Both the position numbers and the translations under genes were made by a program. DNA of 64,000 bases from Enterocloster asparagiformis. Its GTDB lineage: Bacteria; Bacillota; Clostridia; Lachnospirales; Lachnospiraceae. The stretch is taken from contig JAGZSY010000005.1 of NCBI GenBank assembly GCA_018380885.1, positions 147,193 to 211,192 on the forward strand, written 5' to 3'. Shown here piece by piece: positions 34,363 through 43,347 of this stretch (position 1 is the stretch's first letter; each line of letters begins with the position of its first letter). Under the pieces are notes generated by a model, which was not told the origin of the DNA, made no database searches, and saw only the letters and a program-made list of their open reading frames with translations.

Positions 34363-36837
34363 TTACTGGACAATCTTTCCACAGACGAAATCGTTTTGCA
34401 GATTCTCAAAATACGACGTTGCATCGTTCATACCCATCTTCCAGCTCTCCTGGGTTTCCGGATCATACAGTGACACGTTATACTGGTCGTAACCGGACAA
34501 CAAAATATATTTTCCCGGCTCCGTGTACGCAATAACCGGCAGCCCCTTGTCGATAAAATACAACATCTGGCTTAAAGTGCACTCCCTGGCGTCCACCATC
34601 AGAAGTCCGCCCTCAAATTCCTGGCTGACCGTAAAATCTCCCAGGTAGCGCAGCATCTTATTGGCTTTGGACATCGGGTCCTTAATATTCACAATGGGCC
34701 TGCGGTTGATGCGGTCCCAGACAATATTCTGGTTCTCGTCCGTCACAACGCCCATGTGTTCGTAGGCCATATCCACCGCTTCCTTGAAATTTCGTGAGGA
34801 ACCGATATAATGCCCCAATGCATACGCGTTAAAGGTCATCTGCGTGTCCGCCTGCCCCATCTTCACAGGCTCCAGGGAACCTGTATTTTCATAGGAAAAT
34901 GTCTTTGGCGCGCGGGCTTCCACCTTGGTTCCCTGCAGCTCCTGGTCCGCCTGAACAAAATACAGCTTTCCCTTATCCTGGGATGCGAACCAGCCGATGC
35001 CGTTTAACGGATCGAGTCCGAATTTCTCATTACACACAATGGTATCGTTGTTCTGGAACACGTAATCCTGGTCCGACACCTTTGCCAGCTGCCGCATATG
35101 AATCCGTCCGTCCTCCACGTTCACGCCGGAAATGTAGATGCCTTCCTTCTCATATTGGCTCACCACCTCCATATCGGAGCCCACAATATACATAGCGTAC
35201 ATGGGCAGATCGCGCACCCGTCCGTTCACAGTCCAGATATCTTTTGTATTTCCCAGACCGTAAATCAGATCGTTGCCCACAAACCCCAGCACGCGGACAT
35301 AATCATCCACCGTTCCGGCAATCTCCTGCTTCTGGGCCGTATTTAAATCCATCAAATGCAGTTTGGGCGACCGGTAGATGTCGCTCCCCTCCTGCCAGGC
35401 CAGGCGGCTGCCGTCCTCGCTGACGCCATAGCTGCCCTCGGTCAGCCCCTGGGCCACCACCATAGACTCATTGCTGCGCAGGTCGATGCCATAAACCGTC
35501 CCGTCCAGCAAAAGGTACATCATACCGCTGCCGCTGAGATAGGAAAGCTTCTCCACATCCGCTTTGACCTGCTCGTAGGAGCGGACAGCCGGGATGAAAA
35601 ACTTCTCATTGATCCTATCCTCAGACGCGTCAAAGCTGTAGAGCGCCACGCCCACACGCCCTTCATGGGCGCCCCGGTTCATGTAGCCGTAGACGAGAAA
35701 CGTCACGTTTCCGCTGTCCTCAGCCGAGAGAATGCTGATATCGTGGCTGTTGTACCTGCTCCTGACCCCGTCATCCCGCTCGCTCTCAAAGCTGAACACC
35801 TTCACAATCTGCCGCTCATTCTGGTCATAGCACCACAGCTCCTGACCCGTCTTAAAGGCGATATAGCGCGCATTGGGACTCTTCTTGGTGCGCACGCTGG
35901 CATCGTTGGTGATGCCCAGCAGAATCCGCTTGCCGCTCAAGCTTCTGCTGCTCACGGAAAAACGCTGGCTGGCCGTGCGCTCATAATCCATCATGTAAAT
36001 GCGCTGTTCATTCCAACGCATGCTGTAATTGTCCTCCACATCGACTATGTCCGCGTTTCCCTCTTCGTCGGTAATCTTCACCTGGTAGGACACGCGAATC
36101 TGACCCATGGTGCCGTCCAGCTCTTTCATGGTAATTGCCGGCTCTCCCAGCATCTCCACATTCAGTCCGTCCCAGGTCAGATGATTAAAGCTGGCCCGGA
36201 TCGTCACATGGCCCAGGGAGCTGTTGTCCTCTGTATTGTTGGTCTCCAGATATGAAACCAGATCCCGGGCTTGATTGTAGTCCAGGGATTTCCGAGAGAA
36301 ATCCTCAGCCAGCTGAAGCATATCAGCCGCGTACTGGTTGTCCGACCACATGATGCGGGTGTAATAGCGGATGTTCTTCTCCCCTGTGCTGACAAAAAGC
36401 GTCAGGAGGTAGGGCTGGTTTTTGGCCAGCAGGTTCTGGATGGGCAGGGTGACGGATACGCCGTCCGCCTCATTATCCCAGGAGTCCAGGGTGGTCTGCT
36501 CCACCAGCCGGTCCATGGAAAGGCTGCGCACCTCGTAGCTGATCCCGGAGATCGTATTTCCGTAGGTGCTGATGCGAAGCTTCAGGGCACGATCTTCAGG
36601 CAGCACCGTGATGGACTCGCGGGCTGCCTGGTTCTCCATGTCCTGCAAATAACCGTGCATGCCGTTGATCTCTTTTCTGTTTACCTGCGGATAAATCACG
36701 GGCAGCGTGGGTTCGTTCATTGCTGTGTATACAGTATTCTCTTTTTCCATCGTATTTTGCGCGGCAATAAAATAGATGACAGCTGCAATCAGAAATACAA
36801 CTGCCAGGATGCCGATTTTTTTCAGCGTTCGTCTCAT
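34363..36837 (-). CDS. Large membrane-anchored ectodomain protein with degenerate C39-like C-terminus
   Basis: 824 residues. One N-terminal membrane helix (about 9-27) is followed by a long outer part. Residues ~60-290 look like beta-sandwich material ('VSVTLPIQNLLAKNQPYLLT'). Residues ~300-640 contain repeating 'YIAFKTGQELWCYDQNERQI', 'GSRLAWQEGSDIYRSPKLHL'-type strands suggestive of a beta-propeller. The C-terminal ~170 residues end with 'ECTLSQMLYFIDKGLPVIAY' and 'YILLSGYDQYNVSLYDPETQ', the shape of a peptidase C39-like domain, but the usual His before the GYD block is Tyr and no catalytic Cys is evident, so it is probably inactive. AAGGA lies 12 bases before the ATG. I do not recognise a named family. 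Its position between murA and the segregation genes and its topology suggest an envelope function (inference). Confidence 0.78.
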   Translation of the reverse strand: MRRTLKKIGILAVVFLIAAVIYFIAAQNTMEKENTVYTAMNEPTLPVIYPQVNRKEINGMHGYLQDMENQAARESITVLPEDRALKLRISTYGNTISGISYEVRSLSMDRLVEQTTLDSWDNEADGVSVTLPIQNLLAKNQPYLLTLFVSTGEKNIRYYTRIMWSDNQYAADMLQLAEDFSRKSLDYNQARDLVSYLETNNTEDNSSLGHVTIRASFNHLTWDGLNVEMLGEPAITMKELDGTMGQIRVSYQVKITDEEGNADIVDVEDNYSMRWNEQRIYMMDYERTASQRFSVSSRSLSGKRILLGITNDASVRTKKSPNARYIAFKTGQELWCYDQNERQIVKVFSFESERDDGVRSRYNSHDISILSAEDSGNVTFLVYGYMNRGAHEGRVGVALYSFDASEDRINEKFFIPAVRSYEQVKADVEKLSYLSGSGMMYLLLDGTVYGIDLRSNESMVVAQGLTEGSYGVSEDGSRLAWQEGSDIYRSPKLHLMDLNTAQKQEIAGTVDDYVRVLGFVGNDLIYGLGNTKDIWTVNGRVRDLPMYAMYIVGSDMEVVSQYEKEGIYISGVNVEDGRIHMRQLAKVSDQDYVFQNNDTIVCNEKFGLDPLNGIGWFASQDKGKLYFVQADQELQGTKVEARAPKTFSYENTGSLEPVKMGQADTQMTFNAYALGHYIGSSRNFKEAVDMAYEHMGVVTDENQNIVWDRINRRPIVNIKDPMSKANKMLRYLGDFTVSQEFEGGLLMVDARECTLSQMLYFIDKGLPVIAYTEPGKYILLSGYDQYNVSLYDPETQESWKMGMNDATSYFENLQNDFVCGKIVQ

Positions 36838-36865
36838 AGTTTTACACGGTCCTTTTTATGTGTGA

Positions 36866-36892
36866 CATGGGGTTTTCAGAGAAAACCCCATG
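36866..36892 (-). other. Perfect hairpin in the leader of the 824-residue protein gene
   Basis: CATGGGGTTTTC, loop AGA, GAAAACCCCATG: 12 bp perfect with a 3-base loop, 29 bases before the start codon. It could be the terminator of the Pro-rich gene or a leader structure; the lack of a T-run leaves this open. Confidence 0.6.
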
Positions 36893-36940
36893 AATTTCAG
36901 TTATTCCATAATTTTACAAATACCCCCGAGGGCTATTTCT

Positions 36941-36969
36941 ATTTTATATAATAACCGCAAAAACTACAA
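36941..36969 (-). promoter_or_regulatory. Possible promoter of the 824-residue protein gene
   Basis: Minus strand: -35 TTGTAG (36969-36964), 17-base spacer, -10 TAAAAT (36946-36941). Two mismatches from consensus. Confidence 0.45.
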
Positions 36970-37049
36970 CTTAATCTTTTCGAAATTTTATTTAATTTCT
37001 CTATTCTGGCCGTATTTCCGTCCAATCACCGCCTGATCACCGCTTTTTG

Positions 37050-39299
37050 CTATATAATGCAGGTGCCGGTGTTACACCTGCGATGAAAAAACTCATTTAA
37101 AAGCAACACCTTAATCATATCCCGAAGCCATGACGGCCGGTCCGGCTGTGGACGCGGGGGCTGTGGGGGACGCGGCGGGCGCGGGGGCTGCGGCGGACGC
37201 GGGGGCTGCGGCGGGCGCGGGGGCTGTGGCGGGCGCGGCGGTTGCGGCGGACGCACCGGGCCGGGGCCTAATGGCGGCTGTGGCGGGCGCGGCGGTTGCG
37301 GCGGACGCACCGGGCCAGGGCCTAATGGCGGCTGTGGTGGGCGCGGCGGTTGCGGCGGGCGTACCGGGCCAGGGCCTAATGGCGGCTGTGGCGGGCGCAC
37401 CGGGCCGGGGCCTAACGGCGGTTGTGGCGGACGCACCGGGCCAGGGCCTAACGGCGGCTGTGGCGGGCGCGGTGGTTGCGGCGGACGCACTGGGCCAGGG
37501 CCTTGCGGTGGTTGCGGCGGGCGCACCGGGCCGGGGCCTTGCGGCGGGCGCGGCGGTTGTGGCGGACGCACCGGGCCAGGTCCTAACGGAGGCTGTGGCG
37601 GTTCCGGTCTCACCGGCCCCGGTCCCATCGGTGGCTGTGGCCGGGACGGACGCGGCGGTTCCGGTCTCACCGGCCCTGGTCCCACCGGCGGCTGTGGCCG
37701 GGGTCTGCCGGTATTCTGCGCAGCATTTGCCGGCATACGCCTTCCATCATTGATCTCCAGACCTGTAACAGTTGACGAATCTGTGGAATATTCATCGCCC
37801 TGATCAGAAGTTTCCTCCACCTGAACCTGCTGCAACTCCCCATCCCTGCTATCCCTTTCAATATTTACAATATCTGGAATGGCATTTTCATGGGACTCCT
37901 CTCTTAACGGCCGGCCGCCTTCAGAATTGCTCCCAGAATCCGCCAGCGTCTCCTCTGTATTTTCTTCTATCGCTCTGCTTACCGCTGTCTGAGACAGCAG
38001 CTCCCGCCCCAGACCAATATCGGAATTTAACGGCGCCTCCCCCATATAAGCGGGATTCGGAATCTGACCAAATGTCTGTGAAAAACCTATATTCGCATCA
38101 TTCTTCTGAGCAAACGGATTGGAAAACATCGGCCCGGGATTTTGTCCGTTCCCAGCTCTCATCATATCCTGAGGAAACATGCTTGAGTTCCTTTGATTTA
38201 AAGCCCCCACAAATGGCATACCCGGACGCTGAAATGTGTTCCCCGGACCCATAGCTGGTTCTCCCTGCCTCATAGGACCATTCACTCCAATCGGCCCCTG
38301 AAACGGCCATGCGGAGTTGACGGTATTAAACGGATCTCCCTGACTCTGGGGCATTGGCCCTAAATTCCATCCAGGCTCTGTCTGGTTTTCCTCCCTTAAG
38401 GGCAGCTGCTGTCCTACTCCGGGATTCCATCTGCTATTTGGGCCTGCCTGGAATTGTTCCGGCATTTGCTGCGACTTTCCCGAGTCCCATACCCTGTTTG
38501 AGTCTATGCTGTTGACAGGCTGGGATTGCGGCATTCCCATGTCTGAATTACGCCACGGATTTGCTCCAGTCCCATCCGTTGCAGTCTGTGGCTGCGCAAT
38601 CCCCGCATTCCTGCCGTCCCTTAGAGGCTGTGGCGGCTGCATCCCTACATGTTGTCCGTTCCCCGCTCCTGCCCCATAACGCATAGACATGTGCTGTGGC
38701 TGAGACATTCCCCCAGACTGGCCCACGCCCATGCTAAATCCGGTGTTTCCACTGCCTGTATACTGTGCCGTTCTGTCAAAATTTTCGTTCCTACTGTTTG
38801 CCGGACCAAAACAAGCCTGATTTTGCGGTCCCTGCCCCTGTTCCGGCGCGCCAAACATGGGCTGGTTCCAGCGCATCTCCTGGGTCTGAATAGTCTCTTC
38901 TTCTGTATCCATTTTTCCCCTGCCGTTTTCGCCTGATTCTCCAATATAATTCGCATCTGCTTTTTGAGCCTGCGAATTTTCCGCTTCATCTGTGTTATGT
39001 TCAGGCAATGTACTGACCGCTCCCAGGCGGTTCATCTCTTTTTTAAGCTCCTGGCTTTCGACTGAGGACCGGTCCCGCTCTGTTATTGACCAAAGCTCCT
39101 GGACCTGCGCCAGTCCCTCCTCTGAGATAACGGTGTCGCAGATAGAGTCGCACATCTGATTGACCACAATGTGATCCGGAAACTCATCGTACATGGGACT
39201 GTTTTTGTATTCCATCCGATCGCATGCTTCCGACACATACCGTTGAAGTTTCTTTACGCCGGACGGATACATGCTCATCAGATATTCCATATCCTGCAT
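37050..39299 (-). CDS. Disordered protein with conserved ends and a long Pro-Pro-Arg repeat
   Basis: 749 residues. Residues 1-85 look folded and helical ('MSMYPSGVKKLQRYVSEACD', 'MYDEFPDHIVVNQMCDSICD'), a head I associate with uncharacterised clostridial proteins. Residues ~90-480 are Gln/Asn/Gly/Pro/Met-rich and lack predicted structure. Residues ~530-723 are an array of PPQPPRPP and PPLGPGPVR units. The last 25 residues, 'SWLRDMIKVLLLNEFFHRRC', are again helix-like and probably conserved. AAAGGAG lies 9 bases before the ATG. There is no signal peptide or membrane helix, so it is cytoplasmic unless carried by another route; a spore or envelope scaffold is possible. The length of the array should vary between strains. 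Confidence 0.75.
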   Translation of the reverse strand: MQDMEYLMSMYPSGVKKLQRYVSEACDRMEYKNSPMYDEFPDHIVVNQMCDSICDTVISEEGLAQVQELWSITERDRSSVESQELKKEMNRLGAVSTLPEHNTDEAENSQAQKADANYIGESGENGRGKMDTEEETIQTQEMRWNQPMFGAPEQGQGPQNQACFGPANSRNENFDRTAQYTGSGNTGFSMGVGQSGGMSQPQHMSMRYGAGAGNGQHVGMQPPQPLRDGRNAGIAQPQTATDGTGANPWRNSDMGMPQSQPVNSIDSNRVWDSGKSQQMPEQFQAGPNSRWNPGVGQQLPLREENQTEPGWNLGPMPQSQGDPFNTVNSAWPFQGPIGVNGPMRQGEPAMGPGNTFQRPGMPFVGALNQRNSSMFPQDMMRAGNGQNPGPMFSNPFAQKNDANIGFSQTFGQIPNPAYMGEAPLNSDIGLGRELLSQTAVSRAIEENTEETLADSGSNSEGGRPLREESHENAIPDIVNIERDSRDGELQQVQVEETSDQGDEYSTDSSTVTGLEINDGRRMPANAAQNTGRPRPQPPVGPGPVRPEPPRPSRPQPPMGPGPVRPEPPQPPLGPGPVRPPQPPRPPQGPGPVRPPQPPQGPGPVRPPQPPRPPQPPLGPGPVRPPQPPLGPGPVRPPQPPLGPGPVRPPQPPRPPQPPLGPGPVRPPQPPRPPQPPLGPGPVRPPQPPRPPQPPRPPQPPRPPQPPRPPRPPQPPRPQPDRPSWLRDMIKVLLLNEFFHRRCNTGTCII
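37130..37710 (-). repeat. GC-rich Pro-coding repeat array
   Basis: About 580 bp of imperfect tandem units coding PPQPP, PPRPP and PLGPGPVR. Units differ mostly at third codon positions, so the array has grown by duplication and then drifted. On the plus strand it reads as an Ala/Gly-rich open frame that is a by-product. Confidence 0.9.
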
Positions 39300-39381
39300 T
39301 CCCTTTGCTCCTTTTTATGCTCTCATTACATCATATGCCCGCCATTTCTCTTTCGCCCCTGTTTTTTTATATTTCCGTCCA

Positions 39382-39397
39382 CTTTTCACGTGAAACA
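39382..39397. promoter_or_regulatory. parS-like ParB binding site 1
   Basis: CTTTTCACGTGAAACA matches TGTTTCACGTGAAACA at 14 of 16 positions, with an intact CACGTG core. Confidence 0.75.
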
Positions 39398-39560
39398 CAA
39401 ATTGCAATCAGTGGTTCCATGATTTGTATTTTTTCTGTTTTCAAAATATTTCAAATTTTTTATATTACTTAATGTTTTTAAATTTTTAATTCAACATATC
39501 CAATATATTTTCTTGACAAACTGTATCAACCCCTGGCGCGCGGCCACCATCAATCAATTA

Positions 39561-39592
39561 AAAAAACGGCCAACCATCCGGTCAGCCGTTTA
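39561..39592 (-). terminator. Terminator of the parA-parB-DUF4446 operon
   Basis: Minus strand: AAACGGCTGACC, GGAT loop, GGTTGGCCGTTT with two wobbles, then TTTTAATT. It lies 13 bases past the DUF4446 stop. Confidence 0.92.
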
Positions 39593-39604
39593 AAAACCCC
39601 ACAT

Positions 39605-40117
39605 TTATCCTCTTTTTATATATCCCATTGCCTGTTCAAGGGCTTCCTGCTCCTCATTTCCCAGCACAATCTCAGTTTGTCCCATATCCACCAGTTTTAC
39701 ATAAATGTAGCAGCCCTCGCGGCTGTGAACACAGTTTAAAATAAAACCGCTGTTGGTATAGTCCAACAGTGCGACCACGCTGCTCAGATTTCCACCCATT
39801 CCTTTGAACGCATTGTATTTTACAATTCCCACTTTTTGCAGAGAAGCCCGCGAATTTCGATTTAAGGTCCTCATCGCATCCTTGTTGGCGCGGTCCTCGG
39901 CTTTCAGCCTGCGGATTTCTTCGATCTGATCCATGATCACATCTTCCAGGGTTTCCGCATCCTTACCCTGCATAAAATATTCATACTTACGGTTTAATGT
40001 CCCGATTTTTGCAAGTGCAACTATTACCAAAATCAGCAGTACGACCACCACAACCAAAAGGCCAATGATAATATATGCCGGATCAATCGGAAATAGGCTC
40101 AAAATACTATTTTCCAT
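39605..40117 (-). CDS. DUF4446 membrane protein
   Basis: 170 residues from the ATG that has GGAG 11 bases upstream; a TTG three codons earlier is too close to it. One long membrane helix near residues 13-37 ('YIIIGLLVVVVVLLILVIVA') is followed by a coiled-coil-like stretch (about 45-90, 'DAETLEDVIMDQIEEIRRLK') and a small folded domain with 'VGIVKYNAFKGMGGNLSSVV' and 'GFILNCVHSREGCYIYVK', the DUF4446 core. This family is found right after parB in many Firmicutes. Function unknown; the location suggests a link to segregation or the division membrane (inference). Confidence 0.88.
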   Translation of the reverse strand: MENSILSLFPIDPAYIIIGLLVVVVVLLILVIVALAKIGTLNRKYEYFMQGKDAETLEDVIMDQIEEIRRLKAEDRANKDAMRTLNRNSRASLQKVGIVKYNAFKGMGGNLSSVVALLDYTNSGFILNCVHSREGCYIYVKLVDMGQTEIVLGNEEQEALEQAMGYIKRG

Positions 40118-40233
40118 TGTACGCAAATCTCCTTTATGTCTTTTGTCTCATTTTCCGTCCCCATATATTGTAAACTTATAACCTTTCTGCAAATCGGTAC
40201 AGCAAGCGACAGACCTGCAGATGGTTACATGCC

Positions 40234-41181
40234 TTACCGAATTGACTCGATCATTTCCACAATCCGCTCCAATTCCGCCTCTGAGTAATACTCGATCTCC
40301 ACTCTGCCCTTGTTTTTGTCCTTGTTATGGATTGTAACCTTTGTCCCCATGATTGTTTTCATTCTCTCTTCCAGGTTCTGGTAGATAAAATTGATATTGC
40401 GTTCTTCCTTTTTTGGCTCATCTTCCTTCCCGGCTTCACGCTGCAGCCTCTTAACCAGACGTTCCGTCTCACGGACGCTGAGACCGCCGTCCACCACCAT
40501 CTTAGCCGCCTTCAACTGTAATTCTTTATCTTCCAATCCCAGCAGCGCCCTGGCGTGCCCTCCGGAAATCAAATTATTGATCACCAAATCCTGGATAGCC
40601 TCATCCAGCTTCAAAAGGCGCATCGCATTGGCTATGGTCGCTCTGTTTTTGGCTACCCGCTCCGCGATATCCTCCTGTTTAAGCCCAAACTCCTGGATCA
40701 GCTGCTGATAAGCTCTACCCTCCTCAATAGGATTCAAGTCCGCGCGCTGCACGTTCTCGATCAGAGCGATTTCCATGCTTTCCTGCCGGCTGTACTCTCC
40801 CAGCACCACGGGTACTTCCTTGAGTCCCGCCATTTTTGCGGCACGCCACCGTCTTTCTCCGGCTATAATCTCATAAAAACTCCCTTTTTTCTGGACTAAC
40901 AACGGCTGCAAAACGCCGCGCTTCTTAATGGATTCCGCCAGTTCCGCCATCTGCTCCTCATTGAAATCCACCCGGGGCTGCTCTTTGTTTGGCTCAATAA
41001 GGGCAATTTTGACCATCAATCTGCCGGTGGCATTCTCGTTTGCAGTCTCATCACCGCTGTCCTCGGCGTTCGCCGCTTTCTTCCTTCTGGCCGCCGCCTT
41101 CACCGCCTCATTTTCGCTTTCCTTAATGATATCCTCACCAAAAATGGCGCCAAGTCCTTTGCCTAATCCCTTTTTTGCCAT
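40234..41181 (-). CDS. parB: Chromosome partitioning protein ParB (Spo0J)
   Basis: 315 residues. Binds parS and spreads as a CTP-dependent clamp to load SMC. The N-terminal CTPase domain shows 'PLLVQKKGSFYEIIAGERRW' with the GERR motif (about 100-119), then the HTH 'LKQEDIAERVAKNRATIANA' and a C-terminal dimer region. A charged linker near 20-55 is rich in Ala/Lys/Glu. Its start codon overlaps the last base of parA. Three parS-like sites occur nearby at 39.4, 42.1 and 43.3 kb. Confidence 0.97.
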   Translation of the reverse strand: MAKKGLGKGLGAIFGEDIIKESENEAVKAAARRKKAANAEDSGDETANENATGRLMVKIALIEPNKEQPRVDFNEEQMAELAESIKKRGVLQPLLVQKKGSFYEIIAGERRWRAAKMAGLKEVPVVLGEYSRQESMEIALIENVQRADLNPIEEGRAYQQLIQEFGLKQEDIAERVAKNRATIANAMRLLKLDEAIQDLVINNLISGGHARALLGLEDKELQLKAAKMVVDGGLSVRETERLVKRLQREAGKEDEPKKEERNINFIYQNLEERMKTIMGTKVTIHNKDKNKGRVEIEYYSEAELERIVEMIESIR

Positions 41182-41951
41182 TATAAATCTTCTCCTCTAC
41201 TCATAACTTCCGCTGCCAACATCCGGTAGCTCTCCGCCCCAGTAGACCTTGTATCGTACTGATTGATCGACATTCCATGGCTGGGCGCTTCAGCCAGACG
41301 AACGTTGCGCGGGATAATTGTCTTGTAAATTGTCCTGTTCAGGTTACTCTTTACATTCTCAACCACTTCCAGAGAAAGGTTTGTCCGCGCGTCGTACATA
41401 GTGAACACTACCCCCTCCAGCTCCAAGCCCGGATTCAATTTGCGCTTAACCAGATCCACAGTTTTTAAAACCTGTCCCAACCCCTCCAGGGCATAGTATT
41501 CACACTGAATAGGCACAAGCACAGTATCAGCCGCCGTCAATGCATTGATAGTCAGTATGTTCAAGGAAGGCGGACAATCAATCAGGATAAAATCATAATT
41601 CTCTTTAATTTGTTCCAGGTAACCGCGCAAAAGCTTTTCTCTGTCCTCGATCTCCTGAAACTCGATCTCCGCGCCGGCCAGATTCATATCGGAGGGCAGA
41701 ATATCGAGATTTTTCTGAATCTCCGGGATGCGGCACTCATCAAAGGTCGCTTCCTCCGTCAACAAATCATACACTGTATTTTCAATATCTTCACGCTCTA
41801 ATCCCAAGCCGCTGCTGGCATTTCCCTGCGGATCAAAATCCACCAAAAGAACATGCTGTCCGGCTTCCGCAAGACAGGCCGATAGATTAATAGCCGTGGT
41901 CGTCTTACCAACCCCGCCCTTTTGATTCGTAATTGCAATAATTCTAGCCAT
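41181..41951 (-). CDS. parA: Chromosome partitioning ATPase ParA (Soj)
   Basis: 256 residues. Deviant Walker A 'NQKGGVGKTTTAINL' (about residues 8-22), 'LLVDFDPQGNASSGLG', and 'DFILIDCPPSLNILTINAL' identify the ParA/MinD family. It drives origin segregation together with ParB and, in relatives, controls DnaA. GAAAGGAAATC precedes the ATG. It is first in the operon parA-parB-DUF4446; the promoter should lie in 41952-42120. Confidence 0.97.
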   Translation of the reverse strand: MARIIAITNQKGGVGKTTTAINLSACLAEAGQHVLLVDFDPQGNASSGLGLEREDIENTVYDLLTEEATFDECRIPEIQKNLDILPSDMNLAGAEIEFQEIEDREKLLRGYLEQIKENYDFILIDCPPSLNILTINALTAADTVLVPIQCEYYALEGLGQVLKTVDLVKRKLNPGLELEGVVFTMYDARTNLSLEVVENVKSNLNRTIYKTIIPRNVRLAEAPSHGMSINQYDTRSTGAESYRMLAAEVMSRGEDL

Positions 41952-42391
41952 TTGTGATTTCCTTTCTGAAAGGACTATATAGAATATGTATCGTCGATTG
42001 ATCAGATATACACGCGGACAGAGTAACCGCGAACTGCTCTATATTTTCCGCTAACAGTGATTATAACACACTGTATCATATTTTCCTATTGTAAAATCGC
42101 AGAATGTTAGATTTTTTACAAAATGTTTCACGTGGAACATTAAGAATAATTTAATTTACTACCCCGTTGTATAAAATAACTGCATGTATTATAATAAGAA
42201 AGAACAGAACTATTCATCATCCCCATGCGGGCGCAAGCAAAAAGTCGTTTATAACTATCACAGGCTGCGGGATTTTAATCACTTCATTCTGCTCTCTTAC
42301 GACCGGTACGATGGACATGACCCATCCACTAATTTTTAACGAACACACAATCACTGTATTTATCTGAATAGACAGTCAGGAGCGTTGATTC
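41952..42391. other. Intergenic region upstream of parA
   Basis: 440 bases, AT-rich. It holds the second parS-like site and a minus-strand TATAAT (complement of 42061-42066) with no good -35. A 66-codon open frame at 42167-42367 has no ribosome site or family match and is not called. The promoter of the hydrolase gene is probably here too. Confidence 0.55.
42124..42139. promoter_or_regulatory. parS-like ParB binding site 2
   Basis: TGTTTCACGTGGAACA matches the consensus TGTTTCACGTGAAACA at 15 of 16 positions. It lies upstream of parA. Confidence 0.88.
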
Positions 42392-43342
42392 ATGAAAACC
42401 AGAAATAAATTGCTTACATTGTTAATACTCTCTGCCGGCGCGGCTACCACCACAGCGCTGATCAACAAAGGAATCAAAATAAGCGCCACGTCAAAAAATG
42501 TGCTAAATGATCCTGAATCTCTCTGTTATAAATGGAGATTGGGTAACATTCATTATACAAAAGCAGGTACCGGCAAGCCCTTGCTGCTGGTTCACGATCT
42601 GAATCCCGCCAGCAGCGGTTACGAGTGGACGGCCATCTCAGGACGGTTAGCGGAAAACTATACAGTGTACACCATTGATCTTCTTGGCTGTGGCCGCTCT
42701 GAAAAACCGAACTTGACTTATACCAACTATCTATATGTGCAGTTGATTTCTGATTTTATCAAGTCGGAAATCGGCCATCGCACTGATGTGATTGCTTCGG
42801 GGGCTTCCGCTGCCCTGGCGATTATGGCCTGCGGCAACAGCCCGGAGCTGTTTGACCGGCTCATGTTCATCAATCCCGACAGTCTCCTGTCCTGCAGTCA
42901 GGTATCCGGCAAGCATGCTAAGCTTTACAAGCTGATGCTGGATTTGCCCATTGCCGGAACACTGCTCTACCATATTGCCACCAGCCGTAAAGCCTTGACT
43001 GAGGAGTTAAAAACTTCCTGTTTTTATAATCCCTATATGGTCAAGACGTCTGTGCTGGACGCTTACCATGAAGCGGCCCATTTGGGTGAATCACCGAAGT
43101 CCGTTTATGCCAGCGTCCGCTGCCACTATACCAAATGTAATATTGTCAATGCGCTGAAAAAAATTGATAACAGTATCTACCTATTGGGCGGTGGTGCGGA
43201 AGAAACAATTCAGGAACGCTTCGATGAATACAAAGAACAGAATCCCATTATCGAGTATTCTCTTATTGCCAAAACCAAACATCTTCCCCAACTAGAAAAA
43301 CCTGGAGAAGTATTGAAAGCAATCCAGACCTATTTTTCCTGA
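42392..43342 (+). CDS. Alpha/beta hydrolase, membrane-anchored
   Basis: 316 residues. An N-terminal hydrophobic segment ('LLTLLILSAGAATTTALI', about 6-23) probably anchors or exports it. The hydrolase core has 'LLLVHDLNPASSGYEW' (oxyanion loop), 'VYTIDLLGCGRSEKPN', a nucleophile elbow 'VIASGASAALAIM' in which Ser is flanked by Ala rather than the usual His/Gly, and a C-terminal 'AKTKHLPQLEKP' with the catalytic His. The active triad seems intact but the elbow is unusual. Lower GC than its neighbours. AGGAG lies well upstream of the ATG (about 11 bases). The substrate is unknown. It lies between two parS sites. Confidence 0.85.
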   Translation: MKTRNKLLTLLILSAGAATTTALINKGIKISATSKNVLNDPESLCYKWRLGNIHYTKAGTGKPLLLVHDLNPASSGYEWTAISGRLAENYTVYTIDLLGCGRSEKPNLTYTNYLYVQLISDFIKSEIGHRTDVIASGASAALAIMACGNSPELFDRLMFINPDSLLSCSQVSGKHAKLYKLMLDLPIAGTLLYHIATSRKALTEELKTSCFYNPYMVKTSVLDAYHEAAHLGESPKSVYASVRCHYTKCNIVNALKKIDNSIYLLGGGAEETIQERFDEYKEQNPIIEYSLIAKTKHLPQLEKPGEVLKAIQTYFS

Positions 43343-43347
43343 CAAGA

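Larger units (their letters stand above)
39300..39604. other. Intergenic stretch with parS-like site and terminator
   Basis: Very AT-rich, no gene. It contains the parS-like site at 39382-39397 and the terminator of the parA operon at 39561-39592, and must carry the promoter of the Pro-rich protein gene, which I could not place. Confidence 0.6.

Noticed and set aside
37130..37753. 207-codon Ala/Gly/Val-rich open frame on the plus strand
   Set aside because: It is the exact complement of the Pro-coding repeat of the minus-strand gene; GC-rich repeats leave all frames open. No ribosome site and no end blocks.
42167..42367. 66-codon open frame upstream of the hydrolase gene
   Set aside because: No Shine-Dalgarno, no recognisable domain, and it overlaps the parA control region.
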